A DNA stretch of 22,852 nt. Origin: Rikenellaceae bacterium (lineage in GTDB: Bacteria > Bacteroidota > Bacteroidia > Bacteroidales > UBA932). The notes below the pieces were generated by a model. That model had not been told where the DNA came from and did not search any database. It saw only the letters and a list, made by a program, of their open reading frames with translations. The stretch is taken from assembly GCA_003513895.1 (NCBI GenBank), contig DOSU01000142.1:1-22852 (forward strand). Reading direction: 5' to 3'. Made by a program: the position numbers and the translations under genes. This document shows, one piece after another, positions 1 to 7,600 of the stretch. How positions within the stretch are numbered: the first letter of the stretch is position 1; each line of letters opens with the position of its first letter.

Positions 1-2026
1 CGGAGCGGTGCACATTGGTCACCTTGCAGGAGTATATATTCCGGCAGATATTTATGTACGTTACCTCCGAATGCGCGGAAGAGATGTCAAGTTTATTTGT
101 GGTTCCGACGAGCATGGAGTTCCCATTACAATAAAGGCAAAACAACAGAATTGTACTCCTCAGGAAGTTGTGGACAAATATCATCTTATCATTCAGGATT
201 CGTTTGAGCGTCTTGGAATAAGTTTCGACATCTATTCCCGAACCAGTTCGGCTATTCACCATAAAACAGCTTCGGAATTCTTCAGGAAGTTATATGACGA
301 AGGGAAGTTCATTGAGAAAGAGAGCGAACAATACTTCGACGAAGAGTCAAACCAGTTTCTTGCAGACAGATACATTACGGGAACATGTCCAAAATGCGGA
401 GCCGAAAACGCATACGGCGACCAGTGTGAGAAATGCGGAAGCACCCTCAGCCCAAGCGAACTTATTAATCCCCGCTCGGCACTTAGCGGAAATACGCCTG
501 TACTCAAAAAGACAACTCACTGGTATTTACCCCTGGACACATACGAGCCATGGTTGAGAGAGTGGATTCTCGACGGGCATAAAGAGTGGAAAACAAATGT
601 ATACGGCCAGTGCAAATCTTGGCTGGACGGAGGCCTGCAGCCGAGAGCAGTGAGCCGCGACCTTAACTGGGGCGTTCCGGTTCCTGTAGAAGGCGCCGGT
701 GGAAAAGTGCTGTATGTATGGTTTGACGCTCCTATAGGATACATCTCGAATACTATTGAACTTATGCCCAATGAATGGGAAAAGTGGTGGAAGAGCGAAG
801 ACACCCGACTTTTGCACTTTATCGGTAAGGATAATATTGTGTTCCACTGCATCGTGTTTCCTTCTATGCTAAAGGCATACGGCGACGGATACATCCTCCC
901 CGACAATGTTCCGGCAAATGAGTTTCTCAATCTTGAGGGGAACAAAATTTCAACTTCAAGAAACTGGGCTGTATGGTTGCATGAATATCTGGACGACTTC
1001 CCCGGAATGGAAGATGTTCTAAGGTATGTTCTTTGTGCAAACGCACCCGAAACCAAAGACAACGACTTCACCTGGAAAGACTTTCAAACGCGCAACAACA
1101 GCGAACTTGTGGCTATTCTGGGCAATTTTGTAAACAGGGTTGTGGTGCTCACACACAAGTACTTCTCAGGAGAAGTTCCTGCACATCTCAAAAGTGAAAA
1201 AATTGACGATGATACTCTTTCTCAAATTCCGATTATCAAAAAATCAATTGAAGAGAGTCTTGAAAACTTCCGTTTCCGTGAGGCTATTAAAGAGACTATG
1301 AATCTTGCCCGCATTGGAAATAAATACCTTACAGACACAGAACCATGGAAGGTTGCAAAGACAGACATGGAGAGAGTTGCAACAATCATTAATGTTTCTC
1401 TTCAAATTTGTGCCAATCTTGCAATCGCTTTTGAACCATTCTTGCCTCATACAACACAGAAACTTGCATACATGCTTAACATGAAGAGCAGGAACTGGGA
1501 AGATTTTGGTTTGGACTCCATACTTCAGCCCGGACATAAAGTAAACGATCCCCAGTTACTGTTTGATAAAATCGAAGACATTGCAATTGATATTCAGCTT
1601 GCGAAGCTGGAAGCTTCAAAACCGGCGATACCCGAAACAGAAAATGATGTCACGGAGGAGGCATCTGCACCTGAAAAAGCTCCTTTGCTGCCTCTTAAAG
1701 AGGAGTGTACATATGACGATTTTACTAAAATGGATATTCGAACAGCTACAGTTCTCGAAGCAGAACGCGTGCCAAAAACGGATAAACTGCTTAAGCTTAC
1801 AATTGATACCGGACTTGATACAAGAACAATCGTTTCCGGAATTGCAGAGTACTATACTCCCGAAGAGATGGTTGGAAAGCAGATATGCATACTGGCAAAT
1901 CTGGCACCTAGAAAAATCAAGGGTATCGACTCCAATGGGATGATTCTTATGGCGAAGGAAGAAGGCGGGAAAATGAGGATTGTATCTCCTGAAGAGCGTA
2001 TATCAAATGGCGGAGCAATAAACTAA
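1..2026 (+). CDS. metG: Methionyl-tRNA synthetase, 5' end cut by window edge
   Basis: Class I aminoacyl-tRNA synthetase that charges tRNA-Met with methionine in the cytosol. The frame is open to the left edge (first whole codon at base 2). The GTG at 8 is an internal valine just before HIGH, not a start; about a dozen N-terminal residues are probably missing. Visible in order (numbering from base 8): the HIGH motif at residues 2-5; a zinc knuckle with two CxxC pairs near 126-143; the signature loop as KISTS near 313-317 instead of KMSKS, a form usual in Bacteroidetes; an anticodon-binding helical domain; and a C-terminal tRNA-binding OB-fold of the EMAPII/Arc1p type from about 568, starting YDDFTKMDIRTATV. 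A low-complexity Glu/Pro/Ala linker joins the last two. The stop lies 1 bp from the convergent gene's stop, with no room for a terminator. Confidence 0.97.
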   Translation, partial: GAVHIGHLAGVYIPADIYVRYLRMRGRDVKFICGSDEHGVPITIKAKQQNCTPQEVVDKYHLIIQDSFERLGISFDIYSRTSSAIHHKTASEFFRKLYDEGKFIEKESEQYFDEESNQFLADRYITGTCPKCGAENAYGDQCEKCGSTLSPSELINPRSALSGNTPVLKKTTHWYLPLDTYEPWLREWILDGHKEWKTNVYGQCKSWLDGGLQPRAVSRDLNWGVPVPVEGAGGKVLYVWFDAPIGYISNTIELMPNEWEKWWKSEDTRLLHFIGKDNIVFHCIVFPSMLKAYGDGYILPDNVPANEFLNLEGNKISTSRNWAVWLHEYLDDFPGMEDVLRYVLCANAPETKDNDFTWKDFQTRNNSELVAILGNFVNRVVVLTHKYFSGEVPAHLKSEKIDDDTLSQIPIIKKSIEESLENFRFREAIKETMNLARIGNKYLTDTEPWKVAKTDMERVATIINVSLQICANLAIAFEPFLPHTTQKLAYMLNMKSRNWEDFGLDSILQPGHKVNDPQLLFDKIEDIAIDIQLAKLEASKPAIPETENDVTEEASAPEKAPLLPLKEECTYDDFTKMDIRTATVLEAERVPKTDKLLKLTIDTGLDTRTIVSGIAEYYTPEEMVGKQICILANLAPRKIKGIDSNGMILMAKEEGGKMRIVSPEERISNGGAIN

Positions 2027-2027
2027 T

Positions 2028-2708
2028 TTAACTGAACAGCCTCATAAGCTCTCTCTCCTGCTTGTTGTAGAGAAGAATTTCCCAAAGTGGTTTCAATTGA
2101 TCGCTGAAAAACAGAAGAATTACAATTATTATAACAAAAACCAGAATAAACATTAATGCCAGGCGAAGCGGGTTTGGCATTTTTACTTCATGACCTTCTG
2201 CTGCGACAACTTTTTTTAGTTTCTCCTCGTTTCTGAAGAGTTTCAATGGTTTTGACTTAATGTTTTCTATAACTCCTGGTTTAGAGAGAACCTTGATATT
2301 CAAAGGTTCCAGGCCGTATGTCTCCTTGCTTATTAAAACATCGTTGTTTAAAACGAAACTATAACCATTTCTTTCGTTAAGTCTTATTGTTCCAAAGCCA
2401 GGCAGTTCAAGCATTCTTGTCATCTCCAGGTCGCGGCGGACTCCGTTTATGAATGTTTCAATCTCTGACTTCGATTTGTGAGCTGGAATATTCATCACCT
2501 GAGCATACCTTTTTTCTAAAAGTTCATCGTTCCAAACTTCTCTGCTCCTGAACATAATCCTGCGGAAAGGGGGGTGAATAAGTGATGCTCTGTCCGAAAA
2601 AACAGATGGAGCAATTTCTGAAACGAAACTTCCCATCCCCGGTAATGATACCCGGTCGTTTTCAATTATAAGCTCTCTGAGCAGGTTTGCCAAAAGATAG
2701 ACATCCAT
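2028..2708 (-). CDS. CCDC81-type HU-domain membrane protein
   Basis: A 226-residue protein. The N-terminal half resembles the paired HU-like modules known in Bacteroidetes as CCDC81-like prokaryotic HU domains 1 and 2: MDVYLLANLLRELI followed by VSLPGMGSFV, then a second module with LELPGFGTIRLNERNGYSF near residues 125-145. A basic linker leads to a single strongly hydrophobic segment at about 178-202 (ALMFILVFVIIIVILLFF) and a roughly 25-residue tail. Relatives often end in a periplasmic SPOR domain; none is present here and the tail is too short. By family analogy it could tether nucleic acid or another ligand to the inner membrane, but no function has been read from sequence. The start is the ATG at 2706-2708, about 20 bp downstream of a good -7 box. 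It is convergent with metG. Confidence 0.85.
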   Translation of the reverse strand: MDVYLLANLLRELIIENDRVSLPGMGSFVSEIAPSVFSDRASLIHPPFRRIMFRSREVWNDELLEKRYAQVMNIPAHKSKSEIETFINGVRRDLEMTRMLELPGFGTIRLNERNGYSFVLNNDVLISKETYGLEPLNIKVLSKPGVIENIKSKPLKLFRNEEKLKKVVAAEGHEVKMPNPLRLALMFILVFVIIIVILLFFSDQLKPLWEILLYNKQERELMRLFS

Positions 2709-2727
2709 AATTACTGTAATCCTGTTA

Positions 2728-2735
2728 CAAAGTTA
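2728..2735 (-). promoter_or_regulatory. -7 promoter box for the HU-domain gene
   Basis: On the minus strand this reads TAACTTTG, a full match to the Bacteroidetes -7 consensus TAnnTTTG, 20 bp upstream of the ATG. No clear -33 TTTG was found at the expected distance, so the transcription start is inferred from the -7 box alone. Confidence 0.55.
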
Positions 2736-2804
2736 TAAAATTACTTTAAAAATCATTTATATAACAACTTTAATAGGTTTTTCACTTATTATTTACTCTT
2801 TAGA

Positions 2805-2836
2805 TTTGCAGTTTTATAAAATTCCGCTTACATTTG
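2805..2836 (+). promoter_or_regulatory. Bacteroidetes-type promoter of tRNA-Asn
   Basis: A -33 TTTG at 2805-2808 and a perfect -7 TACATTTG at 2829-2836 are separated by 20 bp, the spacing expected for the primary sigma factor of Bacteroidetes. Transcription should start near 2843, about 14 bp ahead of the mature tRNA. Confidence 0.8.
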
Positions 2837-2856
2837 CAGTCCCAATACGGGAAAAT

Positions 2857-2930
2857 TCCTTGTTAGCTCAGTTGGTTAGAGCACCTGACTGTTAATCAGG
2901 GGGTCCTAGGTTCAAGTCCTAGACAAGGAG
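2857..2930 (+). tRNA. tRNA-Asn (GTT anticodon)
   Basis: A complete 74-nt cloverleaf. The acceptor stem pairs TCCTTGT (2857-2863) with ACAAGGA (2923-2929), with discriminator G at 2930. The D arm reads GCTC...GAGC. The anticodon stem CCTGA/TCAGG encloses loop CTGTTAA with anticodon GTT at 2891-2893. The T stem CTAGG/CCTAG has loop TTCAAGT. The 3' CCA is not encoded, so it must be added by the tRNA nucleotidyltransferase. Confidence 0.97.
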
Positions 2931-2944
2931 CTTAATATTATTTT

Positions 2945-2981
2945 AAGACCGCAGTAGCATCGTTGCTTGCGGTCTTTTTTT
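2945..2981 (+). terminator. Rho-independent terminator after tRNA-Asn
   Basis: The stem AAGACCGCA (2945-2953) pairs with TGCGGTCTT (2968-2976). An inner AGCA/TGCT stem pairs across a TCGT loop. A run of T follows to 2981. It ends the tRNA transcript. Confidence 0.9.
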
Positions 2982-2988
2982 GTGCTCA

Positions 2989-3108
2989 CGTACAAAAGTA
3001 CGCTGCGCCAAAAAAAACCTTAGCGCCTTGCTCCTTCGGCTTTAAATAATATTACAATCTTGCAAGGGGAGGCAAAAAAAACTTTGCCGCCTTGCATCTA
3101 CAGCCTTT
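2989..3108. repeat. Hairpin-rich intergenic repeat, two imperfect copies
   Basis: Between the tRNA terminator and the downstream kinase gene lies a non-coding block. It starts with a small hairpin CGTAC-AAAA-GTACG (2989-3002). Two imperfect copies of a unit of about 37 bp follow (about 3007-3043 and 3071-3107). Both contain an A8 run, then a GCGCCTTGC or CCGCCTTGC core, then GGCTTT or GCCTTT. The second copy folds well: TGCAAGG (3061-3067) with CCTTGCA (3090-3096), and inside it GGCAAA (3071-3076) with TTTGCC (3083-3088). It may be a degenerate member of a dispersed intergenic element or a processing/termination structure for the kinase mRNA reading from the right; no T tract decides this. 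Confidence 0.5.
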
Positions 3109-3129
3109 TATCAATTTTTATCACCTACA

Positions 3130-4542
3130 CTAAGCGAAAATATTGCCATCAAGTTGTTGGCTCTTTGGTAAAGTAAAATGAAACACAGACCCATTTCCAA
3201 CTTCGCTTTCAGCCCAAATAATTCCCCCGCATTTTTCAACAAATTCTTTACAAAGAATTAATCCCAAACCTGTTCCCGATTCACCTTCCGTTCCTGATGT
3301 AGAATAGGAATTCCCTATATTAAATAGATTTCTGAGGGCTTCTGGAGCAATACCAAGTCCAGTGTCTTTAACTGATATTTCAAGATATTCAATGCTCTTG
3401 GTTGCCGAAATCACAATAGAGATATGCCCATCTTTTGGTGTAAATTTGATGGCGTTGGACAGTAAATTCCGAATAATGGTACTGACCAAATCATGATCGG
3501 TATTAATGAGATAATCCTTTTTCAAATCAGATTGCAGTTGAATATTTTTTGCTCTGGCCAACTGTTCCAATAGTTTAAGATTTTCGACAATCAAAGCATT
3601 TATATTCACAAGTGAGGGGTGAAATTCGATTTTTCCGCTTTGTGCAGCTGACCAAGCCAGTAGATTCTCTAGAAGTTTGTAGGTATTTTGGGTGCCTTCA
3701 TAAATATGTCCTGCAAATTCCTTTTTAGTCTTTTCGTCGAGGGTATCAAAATCATCGTGCAGCAGCTCTGCAATTCCAAGCAACGAATTGAACGGGTTTT
3801 TGAGGTCGTGAGCAATAATCGAAAAAAATTTGTCTTTTGTTGCATTCAGTTCTTCCAGTTTTTCTTTTTGCTTCCTGATTTTGTTTTCGCGTTTCCTGAG
3901 TTGGGTAACATCGCTAACCAACGAAAAAAAACCTTTGACCGAGCTGTTTTCGTCCAGGTGAGGAATCAGTGTGACGTGTAGAAACTTCTCACTCCCGTTT
4001 ATCTCGTGAGAAGAATAGAACCTTACCGTTTCTCCCTTCCATACTCGAAAAATGTTTTGCTGAAGTTCGTCATACGTTTCTTTTACAACAATATCTTTCA
4101 CATGTTTTCCATAAACATCATTCATCGAAAGACCCATCCATTTTTCGTAGGTTTTATTGGTGTAGAGGTAGCGCAAGTCGGAGTCGATGTACGAAATAAG
4201 TACCGGCAGATGGTTTAGAATGAGGCTCATGGTTTGCTGGTTGGCAAAAAGTTCCTGAAAAGCTTCTTCTTTAGTATGTAGCTTTTTCCCATAAATATAT
4301 CCGATAATCACACCAAGAATTCCAAAGAGAACAGGAATAGCCAGATGGTGAATTTTCGAATGTCCCATGGTAAACGAAACATCTCCATCAAACTCCTCTG
4401 CAGCAATAATAATAAGACTGATAAGGCTTCCAAGCCCGAATCCAATAAGTGAAAACAAATATTTTGGATGGACTTTTATAATATGCCCGTTAGAAAGTCC
4501 AGAAGCATACGCCGAATCTGTTAATTTTATCACTCTTTTCAT
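3130..4542 (-). CDS. Two-TM PAS sensor histidine kinase
   Basis: A 470-residue membrane sensor kinase. Two hydrophobic segments (about 28-48 and 66-86) bracket a short loop, too small to be a folded extracytoplasmic sensor. One PAS domain (about 105-215) and a coiled-coil linker rich in K/R/E follow. The HisKA dimerisation domain has the H-box IIAHDLKNPF with phospho-acceptor His245. The HATPase_c domain shows N-box NLLSNAIKF (about 362), G1 DTGLGIAP (about 394) and G2 GTGLGL (about 425). All catalytic motifs are intact. It has no receiver and no adjacent dedicated regulator, so its partner must be elsewhere or be the NarL-type regulator upstream. The ATG at 4540-4542 is taken as start; 116 bp separates it from the stop of the large hybrid kinase, so it may be cotranscribed. 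The ligand is unknown. Confidence 0.93.
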   Translation of the reverse strand: MKRVIKLTDSAYASGLSNGHIIKVHPKYLFSLIGFGLGSLISLIIIAAEEFDGDVSFTMGHSKIHHLAIPVLFGILGVIIGYIYGKKLHTKEEAFQELFANQQTMSLILNHLPVLISYIDSDLRYLYTNKTYEKWMGLSMNDVYGKHVKDIVVKETYDELQQNIFRVWKGETVRFYSSHEINGSEKFLHVTLIPHLDENSSVKGFFSLVSDVTQLRKRENKIRKQKEKLEELNATKDKFFSIIAHDLKNPFNSLLGIAELLHDDFDTLDEKTKKEFAGHIYEGTQNTYKLLENLLAWSAAQSGKIEFHPSLVNINALIVENLKLLEQLARAKNIQLQSDLKKDYLINTDHDLVSTIIRNLLSNAIKFTPKDGHISIVISATKSIEYLEISVKDTGLGIAPEALRNLFNIGNSYSTSGTEGESGTGLGLILCKEFVEKCGGIIWAESEVGNGSVFHFTLPKSQQLDGNIFA

Positions 4543-4558
4543 TGTTAACTTAAATTAA

Positions 4559-4576
4559 CCAATCGGTTTTGATTGG
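4559..4576. other. Small hairpin between two kinase genes
   Basis: CCAATC and GATTGG form a perfect 6-bp stem around a 6-base loop, 17 bp upstream of the ATG of the downstream kinase gene. No T tract follows on the minus strand, so it is not a convincing terminator. It could be a leader structure or weak attenuator between the two cotranscribed kinases. Confidence 0.3.
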
Positions 4577-4658
4577 CTTAAAACCCAATCTATTTTCAAT
4601 AGTACAATCTGGCTTATCTTATTATGTGAAGGCATTTTCATTACCAGATTCAAAACTT

Positions 4659-7600
4659 TTAGGACATAAATTTTTGGAGAAGCGTAAACAATCGTTCCTT
4701 TTTAATCGGTTTTTCCATATACTCGTCACATCCTTCTAAAAGAGATTTTTCCTTGTCGTCTGGCATGGCAAAGGCCGTAACTGCGACAACCGGAAGTTTA
4801 GGGTTCGCTATTTTTATCATCTTTGTTGCCTCAAATCCATTCATTTTTGGCATCTTAATGTCCATCAGAACCAATCCTATTTCAGGATGTGCCGAACACA
4901 GGTCAACGGCTTCCTGTCCGTCACAGGCTCGGATAATATTCAGGTTTGATTTGACCAGAAAATATTTCAAAAGATCAAAATTCGAGTCTTCATCTTCAGC
5001 AATCAAAATCGTTTGGGTTGAAAAATTAGTTTGCATCTTCTTGTCGTCCTCTTGTTCTGGTGCCGAGTTGTGAATTAATTCCGACTCAACCATCGGGATT
5101 GTAAAATAGAACGAGGTGCCTTTCCCTGGCATTGAATCAGCCCAAATCTGTCCACCTAGCAATTCCACTTTATGTTTTGCAATAGTGAGTCCAATTCCTG
5201 TTCCGCCATACTTACGTGTATGAGAATCATCCACTTGCCGAAATCGTTCAAAAATTAAGGATTTTTGATTCTCCGGTATTCCAATCCCGGTGTCATTCAC
5301 AAAGAATTTGATTCGAGAAGTTCCCCCTTCGGATTCAATCAAATAACCAATCTCAACTTTACCCAAAGAGGTAAATTTAAACGCGTTGCGTAACAGTTGG
5401 CTGTATATTTTGGTTATTATTTGGGGATCGGAATAAAGCTGAATTTGCTTTTCGGAATTGAAGTTTATACATTGAACCTGAAGTTGCGGCTTATTGGCCT
5501 TCTCTTGTTCTTCTTTTGCTAGTTTGAGCAGAGTTTTCATAAATGGCGCAATGGAAAACCTTTCAAAGTGCGTTTTCGTCTCACCACTTTCCAATAAGGT
5601 TAAATCGAGTATTCCTTCAATAATATCCAAAAGGCTATTCCCGTTGCTGTGAATCATTTTGGCAAAAGAGGTAATCTGCGTTATTGGCGTTTCTTCATCA
5701 ATCAGGCTCGAAAAACCAATTACAGCATTCAGCGGAGTACGCAACTCGTGCGACATGGTAGCTAGGAACGCCGATTTCAGCCGGTCGCTTTCCTGCGCAT
5801 GTTCTTTGGCAACAATCAGGTCTTGAATAATTTTCTTCCTTTCGGTGATATCTTCCTTTACTGCCACGAAAGATGAAATTTTACCGTTTTCATCTAATAC
5901 AGGCGAAATTACCGCACTCTCCCAATAGTCTTCTCCGTTTTTCTTTTTATTATGCATCTCCCCATGCCAGTCGCCTCCCGACAGGATAGTATTCCACAAG
6001 TCTTTATAAAACGCTTGGCTGTGCTCACCCGATTGAAGAAAACGCGGATTTTTGCCAATCACCTCATCGGAAGTATAACCGGTGACTTCCGCAAATTGAG
6101 GATTCACGTATTCAATATCTCCATCGGTATTGGTTATCACGATGGTTACAGGATTTTGCTCAATTGCCCGCCCCAATAGTTTTAACTGTTTTTGAGCTTG
6201 CTTGCGTTCTGTAATATCCTGTATGGTTGAAATAAAGTAAGAAGGTTTATCTTCAGCGTCTTTTTGTAATTTTGAGCTAACCTCTGTCCATACGATATCC
6301 CTGTCTTTACGGATGTACCTTTTTTCAAACCAAATAATTTCCTGTTCTCCATTGATGAGGGACTTAATGGCATTCTCACTTAATTGAAGATCATCGGGAT
6401 GCGTGATCTCTCTCCAGTTTATTTGCAGAAGCTCCTCTTTTGTATAACCAAGCATCCGGCAAAATGCCTGGTTTACTTTAAGCGATCCATCAATTCCGGT
6501 TATCGATTTTCCAAGAGGCGAATTTTCAAAATAGTTTCTGAAGTTTTCTTCGCTGGCATGCAAGGCATCCTCAGCTTTTTTACGTATTGTAATATCCCTG
6601 TAAACGCTTAAAATGGTCCTTTCGCCTTCAATTTCAATGATTTTACTATGAATTTCAAACTGATAAAGTGCCCCATTTTTGGTATAGTGGGCCGTTTCAA
6701 AATAAAGGTCGCCTTCACGATCCAACATTTCAAACCGGTCTTTTACCTTTGGCTTATATTCTTCAGTATTCAAATCAATGGTTTTCATGTTTCGCAATTC
6801 ATTGGCGGAATAGCCAAGTATGCTACATGTGGCCGGATTTACATCCAGAATATTCCCGTTGAAATCGACTAGTAATATTGGATCGGCCGCGTTTTCAAAA
6901 AGCGACTTGAATTTCAGTTCCGACTGGCGAAGCTCAATTTCTGCATTGATCCGCTCGGTAATATCTTTGGTAACCGATAAAAGATAAGATTGGTCAGCAA
7001 ACTCAACTATCCGGGCAGAAATTAATGTTCGAATCACCCTTCCTTCTTTAGCTCTGAATGCAACTTCAGAATTATCGACAAAACCTTGAAATTTTAGAGA
7101 ATTTAAAAACTGTTCCCTATCTTTTTTGTCCAACCAGAACCCAAGCTCGACAGAACTCCTTCCTATGATTTCATCGTGTTTAAACCCGCTTAATTTTTCA
7201 AAAGACTCATTTACATCAAGATACCTTCCAGTTTGGATTTCTGAAATTGATACAGCATCTGGCGATATGTTAAAGATATTTTTAAAACGTTCTTCGCTTT
7301 CGCGCAGAGCAATTTGGGCTTTCATACGATCTGAAATATCGTTGTAAATCGCTACAATCTCTCCGGTATTCAGTTTATAGATGATATTTTCGCGCCAACC
7401 CTCAATTCGGTTATCCTTATAAAAAGTTGAGTTCCGATATTCTGTTTCACCGGTGCGCCATACATTTCTGAAAACACCAAGGAGCCCCAGTTCGTTGGCG
7501 CTCGGGAATAATTCGGTAATTCGCTTTCCAACAACTTCGTCACGCGACAGGTTATCGGTTTTCTGGGCCTGAAGGTTAAAATCGGTAAACACAAAATCGT

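Noticed and set aside
517..1071. 184-residue reading frame antisense to metG
   Set aside because: It lies wholly within the well-supported metG gene, has no recognisable domain or promoter, and reflects third-position bias on the opposite strand.
2857..3129. tRNA-Asn 3' end as an integration site with the kinase block as an island
   Set aside because: No integrase gene is present in the window, and I did not find a second copy of the tRNA 3' end. Composition of the kinase block does not visibly differ from its flanks.
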